Source: Thiovibrio frasassiensis (GTDB lineage: Bacteria > Desulfobacterota > Desulfobulbia > Desulfobulbales > Desulfurivibrionaceae). From it: a stretch of 64,000 nucleotides of DNA. A program made the position numbers and the translations under genes. Of this stretch, positions 9,127 to 18,026 are shown one piece after another. The DNA is taken from contig NZ_JAPHEH010000001.1 of NCBI RefSeq assembly GCF_029607905.1, positions 1,765,530 to 1,829,529 of the forward strand, written 5' to 3'. The notes under the pieces were generated by a model. The model did not search any database. It saw only the letters and a list, made by a program, of their open reading frames with translations, and had not been told where the DNA came from. Numbering within the stretch: position 1 is the stretch's first letter; each line of letters opens with the position of its first letter.

Positions 9127-9807
9127 ATGATACGTTTGATTGAAAATCGCAACGTGGCTATAAGCCCTAAGGATTTCGGAGCCGATACCCCAATTGGTCC
9201 GCAAGAGACCTTCGTCAAAGGCGTGTACTCTTTAGTGGATGAAGCAATTGCCTGCGAACTGGATCGGCTGCGCCGCGAAGAGGGAATCGTGCCAAGTTGT
9301 CAACCGGGCTGCTGTCACTGTTGCCGGTATCATATCCTGACAAACAGTGCCGAGGCCCACACCCTGGCGCAATACATCCGGCGGGAATTTTCCGCCGAAC
9401 AGCTCAACGACCTGCGATTGCGTACTCTGCAATGGCATGCCTGGGATAATTCCAGGCCGGGCAGGCATCCGGCCTCCACCATGGTCGTAGCGGGTGATCT
9501 TTCCCTCTACGAGCATTCCTGCCCCCTTGATGTGAATGGCGTATGCTGCGTTTACCCCGTGCGACCGGTGGTGTGCCGGGCGCATTTCGTCTCTTCGCCG
9601 CCCCGCTTCTGCTTCACCGCAAACGATCCGGAATCCGCGGAAGACGCGCCGCAGGTGCTCAATTCCGTTGTCGAGGCGGTAAGTCCGTTTTCCCTGGTCA
9701 TCCGGGAGCAGATCGAGGCTACAGGCCAGGATTTTTCCCGCTCGCAGATGCTTCTCCCGCAGTGGCTGGCGATTGAGATGGGCTGGGATTTTCCCATATC
9801 AGCCTAA
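9127..9807 (+). CDS. YkgJ-family cysteine-cluster protein
   Basis: The frame is open back to 9046. I favour the ATG at 9127 because the upstream part has no family features, but no clear ribosome site decides it. The protein has the YkgJ pattern CQPGCCHCCRY near residue 60, then SCPLDVNGVCCVYPVRPVVCRAHF, with conserved cysteines thought to bind zinc or an iron-sulfur cluster. The role of the family is unknown. It converges with the next gene, only 5 bp separating the two stops. Confidence 0.75.
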   Translation: MIRLIENRNVAISPKDFGADTPIGPQETFVKGVYSLVDEAIACELDRLRREEGIVPSCQPGCCHCCRYHILTNSAEAHTLAQYIRREFSAEQLNDLRLRTLQWHAWDNSRPGRHPASTMVVAGDLSLYEHSCPLDVNGVCCVYPVRPVVCRAHFVSSPPRFCFTANDPESAEDAPQVLNSVVEAVSPFSLVIREQIEATGQDFSRSQMLLPQWLAIEMGWDFPISA

Positions 9808-9812
9808 GTTGC

Positions 9813-10301
9813 TCAGCTGAACTTTGCCAAGGCCTTCTTGGCCGAAGCGCGTAATTCTTCCCATGCCTTATCGACCCCCTGCTTGGTGATCTTCCAGGCG
9901 TCTTCGCTTGCCGTCGCAAGTCCATGGGCGTTTTTCGTCAGGGACTCAATCTTCTGCTCAAGCTTATGGATTTCGGCGAGCGCCTCTGCCTTGCCGGCGC
10001 CCATGGTTTTCTGCGATTTCTTTTTCAGGTCTGTCAGCTTGTCGGTGAGGGTTTTCAGCTCTCCCTTTATTTTTTTGAGATAGAGATTCTTGGTCTGTTC
10101 GTATTTCTTTTCAAGTCCCTTTGCCGGCAAACAAGCATCCCGCCAAGCACAGGATAATTGATTGCAGTAATCCTTTGCCGTTTCAAAACAGGGGAAATTC
10201 CCTTCCTTGCTCTGAATGGCGCGGATCAAATCCACCTTCTTCATCTTGCTGGCCTGGATGCCCATTTGTTTCGCTTTTTCTTTGATTTCCGTCATGTTCA
10301 T
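9813..10301 (-). CDS. Small SAP/Rho-N-like protein with coiled coil
   Basis: Translation from the ATG at 10301, seven bases after GGAGG, gives 162 residues; the frame is open far upstream but that part is not coding-like. Residues 1-30 (MTEIKEKAKQMGI...KKVDLIRAIQ) match the short helix-extended-helix of Rho N-terminal/SAP motifs, which bind nucleic acid. A small Cys region follows (NFPCFETAKDYC...CAWRDACLP), then ~90 residues of lysine-rich coiled coil. Similar short proteins occur in many Desulfobacterota and Geobacter relatives; no function is established. Confidence 0.72.
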   Translation of the reverse strand: MNMTEIKEKAKQMGIQASKMKKVDLIRAIQSKEGNFPCFETAKDYCNQLSCAWRDACLPAKGLEKKYEQTKNLYLKKIKGELKTLTDKLTDLKKKSQKTMGAGKAEALAEIHKLEQKIESLTKNAHGLATASEDAWKITKQGVDKAWEELRASAKKALAKFS

Positions 10302-10604
10302 TGTCGTTCCTCCATAAAAAAAAGAGTTGTCTCTCCTGAAATTATAATCCGACATTGTTAGGTGGAATGTCAAGTGGAGCTTTTTTCGGAAAAATGGGGG
10401 GATACCGCAGATGGGCTCTGTTGGGTATGGCTGCGCGGGAGGGGTGGAAAAAAAATCATTTGCCCCTTGTGTTTCACCCGCCACCTGGATGTATAATTTA
10501 AACATGGGGAGTGGCCATGATCGTAAAAAAGGACTGAGCACTCCGCCCTTATCGAAAGTGACGCTGCCAGAAGGTGAATCGTACATAACTAGGAGAGAAA
10601 CCTC
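10302..10604. other. Divergent intergenic region
   Basis: About 300 bases between two diverging genes with no convincing coding frame. A TATAAT hexamer at 10492-10497 on the plus strand could be the -10 element of the BCAM0308-type gene, but the -35 match is poor. Confidence 0.4.
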
Positions 10605-11090
10605 ATGGACAAAGGCCAATATGGAAGAAGGGACAGGTTGATTCAGGAAAAGCGGCATGACACCTATCATGAGCGGCGCAAGTTGCCCGAGCCCACAATG
10701 TGCAGCGAATGCAATGCCGTGTTTTTGGAAGGCCGCTGGGCGTGGTGGGAACCGGCGGTCAACGCCCATGCCATCGTCTGCCCAGCCTGTCAGCGGATCA
10801 AGGATAATTTCCCGGCCGGCACTCTGGAAATCCGGGGCACATTTTTCGCAACCCACCGCGAGGAGATCACCAACCTGATCCGCAACCTTGATGAGCAGGA
10901 GAAAAAAGCGCATCCCATGGAGCGGCTCATGGCTATTTCCGAGGAAAAGGACTGCACCCTCATAACGACAACCGGCATCCATCTGGCCCGGCGGATTGGC
11001 GAGGCCTTGCACAGCGCCTACCAGGGCGAACTCGATTTCACCTATGGGGACGGGGAAAAAAGTATCCGCCTGAACTGGGTTCGGGAATAA
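10605..11090 (+). CDS. BCAM0308-family protein
   Basis: 161 residues with a good AGGAGAG site eight bases before ATG. The basic N terminus (DRLIQEKRHDTYHERRK) is followed by a treble-clef/zinc-ribbon pair CSECNAVFLEGRW ... CPACQRIKDNFPAGTLEIRG. That is the hallmark of the BCAM0308 family, distantly like the Nmd3 zinc-binding region. The C-terminal part (TTTGIHLARRIGEALHSAYQGEL) matches the family's alpha-beta domain. No biochemical role is known. Confidence 0.78.
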   Translation: MDKGQYGRRDRLIQEKRHDTYHERRKLPEPTMCSECNAVFLEGRWAWWEPAVNAHAIVCPACQRIKDNFPAGTLEIRGTFFATHREEITNLIRNLDEQEKKAHPMERLMAISEEKDCTLITTTGIHLARRIGEALHSAYQGELDFTYGDGEKSIRLNWVRE

Positions 11091-11094
11091 GCGG

Positions 11095-11164
11095 AAGGTG
11101 TTTCGTTAAAATGACTCGGGAGACACCTGTCTGATTGTTTTGGATGCGGGAGGTGTTTCCCGAG
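11095..11164 (+). promoter_or_regulatory. Leader with two mutually exclusive hairpins before adenine deaminase
   Basis: The 9-mer AGGTGTTTC occurs twice, at 11096-11104 and 11151-11159. Both copies can pair with GAGACACCT at 11120-11128 (one G-U pair). The downstream pairing is longer: CTCGGGAGACACCT (11115-11128) with AGGTGTTTCCCGAG (11151-11164), 14 pairs. Only one of the two hairpins can form at a time. The stronger one ends 41 bases before the adenine deaminase start. It does not resemble a purine riboswitch aptamer and has no T run. It could instead be the 3' end of the upstream gene or a protein-binding site. Confidence 0.45.
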
Positions 11165-11205
11165 ATGCCAGCTTTATCTCTCCGGTGCCATTTTCAGGAG
11201 CAGTG

Positions 11206-12828
11206 ATGAAAAAGATATCCGGAATTATTGTTGATCCCGTGGCCCGCCGACAATTTCCTGGCACCTTGATCATCGATCAGGGTCGGGTGTTTGATATTCT
11301 CCCCGACTCTGGGGTAAGCGGCCCCTTCATCCTGCCGGGGCTGATCGATTCCCATATCCATATCGAAAGCTCCATGCTGACTCCGGCCGCCTTTGGAGCA
11401 AAAGCGGTGTGCCACGGCACTGTGGCGGTGGTGGCCGACCCCCATGAGATCGCCAATGTCCTCGGTGTTGCCGGGATCGATTTTATGATCGGAAGCGGCA
11501 AACAGGTGCCATTGAAGTTTTATTTCGGCGCTCCCTCCTGCGTGCCGGCCACCGGTTTTGAAAACAGTGGTGCCACCCTTAATGCCCGGGAGGTGGAAGC
11601 ATTGCTCCGGCGGGACGATATCTTCTTTCTCGCCGAGATGATGAATTTCCCCGGGGTCATCGGTAGGGACCCGGAGGTCATGGCCAAACTTGCTGCCGCC
11701 GCGAAGATGGGGAAAAGGGTGGACGGCCACGCCCCGGGCTTGCGTGGGGCAGAGCTGGCAGCCTACGTGCAGGCGGGGATCTCCACCGACCATGAATCGG
11801 GCACTCTGGACGAGTGTTACGAGAAGTTGGCGCTGGGGATGCAGATTATGCTGCGTCAAGGCTCAAGCGCCCGTGATTTTGAGGTGTTGCATCCGCTCAT
11901 CAGCAGCCATCCCGGACAATGCATGCTCTGCAGTGATGATTTGAAACCGGCGGACCTGGCCCGCGGCCACATCAACCTGCTGGTCAAACAGGCTCTCAGC
12001 CTGGGCCATGATCTCTTTGATATCCTGCAATGCGCCTGCGTCAATCCGGTGCGTCATTACCAGCTCGAGGTCGGGCTGCTGCAAAAGGGAGATCCCGCCG
12101 ATTTCATCATGGTTGACGATTTGGCGCAGATGCAGGTCCGCAGTACCTGGATCGGCGGCGAGCTGGTCAGCGAGAAAGGGAAAGCACTTTTTGAGGTTGC
12201 CCGGCCTCGGGCGATCAACCAGTTCAACGCTGCCCCGCTTACGGCCGAGCAACTGCAGGTGAAGGTGAGGGGCTCGCAGATAAAAGTGATTGCGGTGTCG
12301 GACGGACAGCTTGTCACCGGTGCCGGGTCTCACCCCGTACCGGCAAACAGCGTTATGGTTGAGGCGAATCCGGAGACGGACCTTTTGAAGATCCTGGTCC
12401 AGAACCGCTATGCGCCGGCGCCTCCGGCCATCGCTTTTGTCCGCGGCTTTGGTCTCAAGCGCGGGGCCATGGCCTCCTCCATCGCCCACGATTCCCACAA
12501 TCTCATTGCTGTTGGCACCAACGACACGGACCTGGCCCGGGCCGTGAACCTGCTTGAAGAAAGCAGCGGCGGGATCTGTTTCGTTTGCGGGGATGAGGAG
12601 AAACGGATGGCGCTGCCGGTGGCTGGTCTCATGGGGCTGGGCAGCTGTGAAGAGATGGCGCAAAGCTACAGGGCAATTGAGCAGCGGGTCAAGGAGAACG
12701 GCTGCCAGCTGCAGACGCCCTTTATGACCATGGCTTTTTTGGCCCTGCCCGTGATTCCAACGCTTAAAATCACCGATCTGGGCCTTTTTGACGTGGAGAA
12801 ATTCGTTCTGACCGATCTCTTTGTTTAG
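11206..12828 (+). CDS. ade: Adenine deaminase
   Basis: The start at 11206 follows AGGAG; 540 residues, normal for the amidohydrolase-type Ade family. The metal-binding motif DSHIHIESSML is at about 45-55. HGTVAVVADPHEIANV, HAPGLRG, STDHESGTLDE and CSDDLKPADL follow, supplying the histidines and aspartates of the dinuclear site. The C-terminal half carries the family's IAHDSHNLIAVG. The enzyme converts adenine to hypoxanthine and ammonia in purine salvage. It is monocistronic with a structured leader. Confidence 0.93.
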   Translation: MKKISGIIVDPVARRQFPGTLIIDQGRVFDILPDSGVSGPFILPGLIDSHIHIESSMLTPAAFGAKAVCHGTVAVVADPHEIANVLGVAGIDFMIGSGKQVPLKFYFGAPSCVPATGFENSGATLNAREVEALLRRDDIFFLAEMMNFPGVIGRDPEVMAKLAAAAKMGKRVDGHAPGLRGAELAAYVQAGISTDHESGTLDECYEKLALGMQIMLRQGSSARDFEVLHPLISSHPGQCMLCSDDLKPADLARGHINLLVKQALSLGHDLFDILQCACVNPVRHYQLEVGLLQKGDPADFIMVDDLAQMQVRSTWIGGELVSEKGKALFEVARPRAINQFNAAPLTAEQLQVKVRGSQIKVIAVSDGQLVTGAGSHPVPANSVMVEANPETDLLKILVQNRYAPAPPAIAFVRGFGLKRGAMASSIAHDSHNLIAVGTNDTDLARAVNLLEESSGGICFVCGDEEKRMALPVAGLMGLGSCEEMAQSYRAIEQRVKENGCQLQTPFMTMAFLALPVIPTLKITDLGLFDVEKFVLTDLFV

Positions 12829-12901
12829 GGGGGGATGCGCGGGGAACGCTTTTTCTGGGGACGATTTCTCCAGACGACCCGTTTAGGAAGGAAGGTCAAT
12901 T

Positions 12902-13138
12902 TCAGGGGAAGCGGCGGCTTTTCTTTGCCCCTTCCCCTGAAAATTTGTCGCGGACCAAGCGCATGGCAAAAATGGAGACAAAGTCCTTCACCACCGCTCC
13001 TGTCCAAAGTTCGTGATAGGTGTGCAGCAAAAACGGTCTGATAATTTCCGGCTCCACCTGCAGTTGCCTGGCCAGATCGCCGACAATGCGCTCCTGGATT
13101 TTTGCGTCAGGATCTTGCGTGCTATTTTGCTTGTCCAT
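12902..13138 (-). CDS. Small three-helix protein, DUF3562-like, at end of GAK cluster
   Basis: I start at the ATG at 13138 because it has AAGGGG five bases upstream; an in-frame ATG at 13156 has no such site. 78 residues. The core (IQERIVGDLARQLQ ... YHELWTGAVVKDFVSIFAMRLVRDKF) resembles the DUF3562 pattern of helices ending in a conserved V-x-RR/R-L-VR segment. Function unknown. It begins just after the CofD-like gene and is likely its co-transcribed neighbour. The last codons lie in a hairpin (around 12898-12943) whose stem includes GGGGAAG. Confidence 0.55.
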   Translation of the reverse strand: MDKQNSTQDPDAKIQERIVGDLARQLQVEPEIIRPFLLHTYHELWTGAVVKDFVSIFAMRLVRDKFSGEGAKKSRRFP

Positions 13139-13163
13139 CCTTTCCCCTTCGGCCATGATTTGC

Positions 13164-14357
13164 TTACGAGAGCGAGAGCAGCAGGGGAACCAGCAGCTTG
13201 GGCTCACAGTAAGGGGTACTTTCCTCACTGACCAGCGGACAGTCAAGCAACTGAATTCCCATGTCCATAAGCCTGTTTGGATCGACTTCCCCGGAGTAGC
13301 CACCATTTTTTGAGTCAACCAGGACACAGTTCAGGACCTGATGGGTGGGAATTTTGGGATTGTTTTTCTTCAGATAGCGCAGCAGGGTTTCGATTTGCTC
13401 CATGAGACTCAGGCCAACAGTCTCCGGGTCTTGGCCCATGCTGGGAATATATATTTTCGGGCAGACGTTTTTTTGAATAGCCTCGGTTACTCCCTCCGGC
13501 AACAGGCTGGCAATAACGCTGGAGTAAAAGCTGCCCATGGGGTAGCAGATCAGTTGGGCGGAGTTGATCAGCTTGGTGAGCTTGTTGCGGACCCTTGGCC
13601 AAACTTCGCCCTTGGAGGTGGGTGAGGTGGTCATGGTCAGAAAAAGGTGGCGGATCTTGTTCTGCAGGGGAGGGACCTCCTTGCCGGTCAGCAGGTGCTG
13701 TCCCACCACAACCTGGCCGTTGTCAAGTAGCGCCCCTAGGTGGAGATACCGGTTGAGTACCGGTCGGACCGTGCCCCTGGCCTCAACCAGTTTCGAAAAG
13801 AGGAAAATCACCGAATCAAGGTGGTGACCGTTGTCCAGATACCCGGCGGTGAGCACCAGATTGCCGATACTGGCCCCGAGCAGGTTAAAGCCTTGCGGCA
13901 TGCGGGCAAGGAAGATCTTCAGGTATTGGCGGACAATCTTGCGCAAGGGATCGGGGATGGCCGATACCAACCGATGCCGACCCGCCGCCATGGTTTGCAG
14001 CTCCGCGAGAAGCGTTTCGTTTTTCGCCTCCGTCGGAAAACGGTAGACAAAGAGCCGATACATTTCCGGGTTGCCCTGCACGCTCTGATCGGCCAGGTCC
14101 ATGAGCCGAGCTCGGATGTCGCCGATGGAGGGCATGGAAAACGCTTGCCTGAGGGTGGCTGAGCTGCCGCCGGAGTCGACTGCGGTCATGATGTGGCAGG
14201 AGTTGTGGGTGTAGTGGATCAGTTCCCGGCTCACCCCGCGCAGGGCACTGCCGCCGCTGAAGAAGAGCAGGCGCGGTCCCAGCTCCGGGGTGCGTCGGTA
14301 AAGTTCCACCCTGACCGGGTCGGGCAGGGTTATCTCTCTTTCTACCTTGATTTTCAT
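13164..14357 (-). CDS. GAK-system CofD-like protein
   Basis: 397 residues. The GGSALRGVSRELI segment near residue 35, HIMTAVDSGGSSATLRQAF and GASIGNLVLTAGYL match the CofD/YvcK family (2-phospho-L-lactate transferase fold), which binds a nucleotide-linked substrate. LICYPMGSFYSSVIASLLPEG and IPSMGQDPE follow later. The sequence fits the CofD-related family described only in GAK clusters rather than YvcK or true CofD. Its neighbours are the HprK-related kinase and ATP-grasp enzyme of the same system. The reaction is not known; transfer of a phosphoryl-linked group is a plausible guess from fold only. Confidence 0.82.
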   Translation of the reverse strand: MKIKVEREITLPDPVRVELYRRTPELGPRLLFFSGGSALRGVSRELIHYTHNSCHIMTAVDSGGSSATLRQAFSMPSIGDIRARLMDLADQSVQGNPEMYRLFVYRFPTEAKNETLLAELQTMAAGRHRLVSAIPDPLRKIVRQYLKIFLARMPQGFNLLGASIGNLVLTAGYLDNGHHLDSVIFLFSKLVEARGTVRPVLNRYLHLGALLDNGQVVVGQHLLTGKEVPPLQNKIRHLFLTMTTSPTSKGEVWPRVRNKLTKLINSAQLICYPMGSFYSSVIASLLPEGVTEAIQKNVCPKIYIPSMGQDPETVGLSLMEQIETLLRYLKKNNPKIPTHQVLNCVLVDSKNGGYSGEVDPNRLMDMGIQLLDCPLVSEESTPYCEPKLLVPLLLSLS

Positions 14358-14379
14358 CCGGTGAACTCAGGTCCAGCCT

Positions 14380-15468
14380 TCAGTGGTCGCTGGCTTCGCT
14401 CAGGATACCGAGACAGGCATCACAGGCCCGGTCGAAATCGACTCCGCCACTGACTTCAAATACCCGCGTTTTTTCGAGGCGGTTCAGATACGCTTCTTCG
14501 GAATGGTCTATCTCCTCACCATCTTCCGGCAGGAAAAAAAGGCCGGTGGATTTCATGAAGGCGGGCAAGAGATCCCGTCGCTGGCGGATGTCCACCTCAC
14601 GAACCACCGTGGTCGCCTGGCCTCGCTGCCAGTTAAGGATCACCAACCCTTCCATGGGTGCGGCCAGGGCGAATCGACCAAGGCCAAAGCAGTGGTCGAG
14701 GAAGACATCGTACTTATGCTCCAGGCTCCAAAGCTCTTCCGGGCTGAGGTTGCGGAAACGTTCCCGCTCCTGCGGCGCAATCACTTCGATCAGGTCCGGG
14801 TTATTGAGTGCCGTGCCGGGGTTGATGCGAGGAAGTTTGGCCACCCCGTACATGAAAAGTCCCGGGCCATCCTCCCGGATCATCACCCGGTCATTGCTGA
14901 TAAAGTCCGTCCCCCGGCTCATCAGGTGCAAGGCCAGAGTGGATTTGCCCATGCCTGAAAAACCGGCCAGGGCAAGGCCCCGGCCATGCAGGACAACACC
15001 GGCGGCATGGCCCAGCAGGCAACCCTGGCGGAGCTTCCAGCTGATGAAGCGATTGTTGATGAAGTTGATCACCTGGTTGGTGTTGGCCAGACAGGGTCCG
15101 ACGGCCAGGCTGTCGTCGCCGCCGAAGGCGAAGACCATGCCGGTGAGGCGTTTGCGCACCAGGCGGCCGTCGGCCAGATCGACAAACTCCTCCTTGATCT
15201 TGCTCTTGCCCGGGTCCGGCTCCTTGCTCATGAAGATATGCGGGAGCTCAGGCGGCGGGGCTTCATGGGCGGTGAGCAGCATGTCCACCGTGGTGTCCTC
15301 CGAGAGAAAATCACTGAAGTATTCGCGCAGGTTGTAGGCCAGTTCGGGTGAATTGGTCTGCACCCCGATCCGGCAGTCATCAAAAGCGAGAATCAACTGG
15401 GCAACAGAAGGAAAAGCAGCGCGGATGCGCCGTACCAGTTGTTGGCGGTTCATGAGCATCGTGTTCAT
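14380..15468 (-). CDS. HprK-related kinase B of GAK system
   Basis: 362 residues. The Walker A motif is GFSGMGKSTLAL at about 169-180, just after GCLLGHAAGVVLHGRGLALA. ISNDRVMI supplies the acidic residue that follows the P-loop in HPr kinase. There is no HPr target in view and the N-terminal ~150 residues differ from HprK, in line with the HprK-related B family. It overlaps the ATP-grasp gene by 4 bp (ATGA), so the pair is translationally coupled. The kinase presumably phosphorylates a small molecule or protein made by the cluster. Confidence 0.82.
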   Translation of the reverse strand: MNTMLMNRQQLVRRIRAAFPSVAQLILAFDDCRIGVQTNSPELAYNLREYFSDFLSEDTTVDMLLTAHEAPPPELPHIFMSKEPDPGKSKIKEEFVDLADGRLVRKRLTGMVFAFGGDDSLAVGPCLANTNQVINFINNRFISWKLRQGCLLGHAAGVVLHGRGLALAGFSGMGKSTLALHLMSRGTDFISNDRVMIREDGPGLFMYGVAKLPRINPGTALNNPDLIEVIAPQERERFRNLSPEELWSLEHKYDVFLDHCFGLGRFALAAPMEGLVILNWQRGQATTVVREVDIRQRRDLLPAFMKSTGLFFLPEDGEEIDHSEEAYLNRLEKTRVFEVSGGVDFDRACDACLGILSEASDH

Positions 15469-16340
15469 GCCATTATCCTCCCGCAGACATAGTCCGCATA
15501 ATGTCGGGCCGCATTGATGCCGCAGGCCTCTTGAATGCCGCGGAAACCCCCGAAGGCGGAGACCTCGAACACCATCGGTCCGTCGGCTGTTTCCACCACA
15601 TCGACGCAGGTGAAATCCAGGCCAAAGGGGGCCTGGGCCTTGTGGGCCAGAGCGATGATCTCTTGCGACGGTTCGTGGGGCTGATACTTGCCCCCGGAGG
15701 CGGTGGTGGTGTTCCAGGCATCGTTGCGGACGGTGCGGGCGTAGGTGGTGAGGTATTGACCACCCAGGAATACCACGCCGAGGTCGCGGCCATTCAGTTC
15801 GATCTTTTTTTGGATGTACATGATCCGATGTTCGGCTTTATGTCGTTCGATAATTGCTCGGGCCTCAGGGCCGGGCTGCAATACGAACATTCCCCGTGCC
15901 TTGGTGGAGTAAAGCGGCTTGAAGACCGCTTCGCCATAGGTCGTAACTGCGTCCAAGGCTGCATCGACATCCTCGGTGATGGTCAGCGGCGGCATGGGAA
16001 TTCCGGTGAGCTGCAGGGTGATGGTGCAGGAGAGCCGGTCCAGCACCCGGATAATGCTCATGGGTTTGGAAAAGATCGGCATTCCCTGTTCGGCGAGAAA
16101 GCGGAAAACCTCCAAGCGGTCGAGCAGGTCTGGTGAGTAGCTCCTGCCGATTTTTTTGATGATCAGGCCGTCCAGAGAGTTGAGTTCAACCTCGCCGAAC
16201 ATGGCCCGGCCCGAGGGGAGGTCAAGTCGTACCGAGCTCGGGTCCACCAGTAAGCGGAAGCCGGTGCGTTCCGCCACCGAATCGGCGAGTTTCTCCGATG
16301 ACCAGCCGCCAGGAATGCCAATTACGCCAATTTTTTTCAA
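15465..16340 (-). CDS. GAK-system ATP-grasp enzyme
   Basis: I choose the TTG at 16340 as start: it has AGAGGGG five bases upstream, avoids overlap with the preceding gene and begins right at the conserved KKIGVIGIPGGWSSEKLAD. This gives 291 residues. The ATP-grasp core includes the lysine-containing AVFKPLYSTKARGMFVL, then YIQKKIEL...DLGVVFLGG and FTCVDVVE...VFEVSAFGGF for Mg-ATP binding. ATP-grasp enzymes join a carboxylate to an amine or thiol through an acyl-phosphate, so the system probably ligates a small molecule or peptide tail. Substrate unknown. Confidence 0.82.
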   Translation of the reverse strand: MKKIGVIGIPGGWSSEKLADSVAERTGFRLLVDPSSVRLDLPSGRAMFGEVELNSLDGLIIKKIGRSYSPDLLDRLEVFRFLAEQGMPIFSKPMSIIRVLDRLSCTITLQLTGIPMPPLTITEDVDAALDAVTTYGEAVFKPLYSTKARGMFVLQPGPEARAIIERHKAEHRIMYIQKKIELNGRDLGVVFLGGQYLTTYARTVRNDAWNTTTASGGKYQPHEPSQEIIALAHKAQAPFGLDFTCVDVVETADGPMVFEVSAFGGFRGIQEACGINAARHYADYVCGRIMA

Positions 16341-16363
16341 GGAAACCCCTCTTTTTAAAAATA

Positions 16364-18013
16364 TCAGTAGTACATGATGCCCGAAGGCAGAGAAAAGGTC
16401 TGCCATGGTTTGTCCTGATGCGCCAGAACCTTTTCCAGGAGAAAATGGGAGCGCAGGAACATCTCGTTGGCAAAATCGTTGTTCAGCTCAAAACGGGTGG
16501 AGGTGTAAAATGAGCGGGCCAGGGCAAGAGCCATACGCAACTCGAAGGTTTCATCGCCCTGCTCAACGGCGAAGTTCTTTGCCATCTGGTACATGCCCTT
16601 GGTGAACCAGTTGAGTCTTTCGCGCAGGTGCTCCTGAAATACCGGTTGTCTGAAGTTAGAGGCAATAAACACCGAAACATCCTGGATGTAGTCTGCCTCG
16701 CGGGAGCGGTAGAGATCGATAAACTGGATGCGCTCGCGCTCGGCATTGTAAATGATATTGTTGACATTAAAATCGCCGTGAATGAAGACGGAGAAGGGGG
16801 CTGCCAGTTCCTCTTCGATCTTGCGGCACTTTGCCAGCAGCTCGTCGGTGGCCATGACCTCCGAGGAACCGATGTCCTGGCTGGCCCGATGGAAGTCGGG
16901 ATGCACACTGAGCACGCTGTGCATTCTGGCCATGATTTGCGGGATGAAGTTGGCCTTGATCGGGGTCGTTTTTTTGGTCCGGGTCCATATCTCCAGAACG
17001 GTGGCGTGCAGCAGCATGCAGACGGTGTGCAGTTCGTCGGGGTCACCCTTGAGGATAATGGCTTCGAGGGTTCGTCCGGGGAGAAACTCCACCAGCAGGG
17101 AGGCGGTCTCCTCCGATTCCTGATAGCTGAACAGCCTGGGGGTCAGGTCGGGGAAGATCTCGTTCCACCGCTCCAGGTTCTTCTTCTCGGTCAGAATCTT
17201 TTCCCGATTGCCCTCCTTGAAGATGCTGCTCTGCGTCTGAGGGGCGAGAAAGGGCAGGCCGCCATTCCCCTGAACCTTACTGATGCGGCAGCCGGAGCGG
17301 CTACCCAGGATGGAGGAAAACTCCACCTCGGCAAGGCTGGTGCGCAGTCCCGATTTGCTGAGGGTTTCCTCAAGGGCCTGGAACTGTTCGATTTTGATCT
17401 TCTCGCCCAGGATGGAAAGGAGCAGTGCCTCGCCGATATTGAGCAACGAATCGCCCATCCGCTCCAGGTACCGGAAGATGAACAGCACCGTGATCAGGTT
17501 TTCAATCTCCTTGCCCCTCCGCAGCTCCTCCATGATCTTGTCAAAGTTTTCCTTGTAGATGACATCGATCTGGTTCTCGGCCCGGCAAATGGCAAGGGCC
17601 TGGCCCATGTCCCCCTTTTCGAGGACCGGGATGACCACCTGCAGGTGTTCGGCAAGAATATCGAAAATCTGCTGATAATCGAAGTGCTGGAGAATCGCAT
17701 GTTTGTTGAGGTAGTGGAGTTGATCCGCAGCGCTGACGCAGAAGTCGCCGATGCGTTCCAGGTTGACGCAGATGGTGTGGGTTGCCTGAATGCGGTCCCT
17801 CTCCCGTTGGCTGATGGTCTTGGCCTCGCCCAAGGTGGTGAAGCAACGGTTTTCGATCACCGTTTTCAGGTTGTCGATGTAGTCGTCCCGGCTGTTGATC
17901 TGCTGGAAAGCGGCTGCATCGCCGTTTTGCAGGAAATCGAGGGTGTCGTCGAGCTGACGGGCAACCTCAACAACCATAAAACTGAGATTTTCTTTGAGTG
18001 CGGCGGTCAGCAT
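16364..18013 (-). CDS. PhoU-like and APH-kinase fusion protein in GAK cluster
   Basis: 549 residues with two parts. Residues 1-~215 carry two PhoU-type three-helix repeats with their metal-binding signatures (DYIDNLK, NLERIGDF, ENQIDVIY, YLERMGDSLLNIGE). Residues ~240-549 look like an aminoglycoside-phosphotransferase/choline-kinase fold: FIHGDFNVNNIIYNAE matches the HGDxxxxN catalytic loop and FIDLYRSREADYIQDV the magnesium loop. PhoU modules sense or relay phosphate status through Pst and PhoR. An APH-like kinase phosphorylates small molecules. The fusion, in a GAK cluster beside pst-phoU-phoB, suggests phosphate-dependent control. That is inference. Confidence 0.75.
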   Translation of the reverse strand: MLTAALKENLSFMVVEVARQLDDTLDFLQNGDAAAFQQINSRDDYIDNLKTVIENRCFTTLGEAKTISQRERDRIQATHTICVNLERIGDFCVSAADQLHYLNKHAILQHFDYQQIFDILAEHLQVVIPVLEKGDMGQALAICRAENQIDVIYKENFDKIMEELRRGKEIENLITVLFIFRYLERMGDSLLNIGEALLLSILGEKIKIEQFQALEETLSKSGLRTSLAEVEFSSILGSRSGCRISKVQGNGGLPFLAPQTQSSIFKEGNREKILTEKKNLERWNEIFPDLTPRLFSYQESEETASLLVEFLPGRTLEAIILKGDPDELHTVCMLLHATVLEIWTRTKKTTPIKANFIPQIMARMHSVLSVHPDFHRASQDIGSSEVMATDELLAKCRKIEEELAAPFSVFIHGDFNVNNIIYNAERERIQFIDLYRSREADYIQDVSVFIASNFRQPVFQEHLRERLNWFTKGMYQMAKNFAVEQGDETFELRMALALARSFYTSTRFELNNDFANEMFLRSHFLLEKVLAHQDKPWQTFSLPSGIMYY

Positions 18014-18026
18014 GGTTCAGGTGCCA

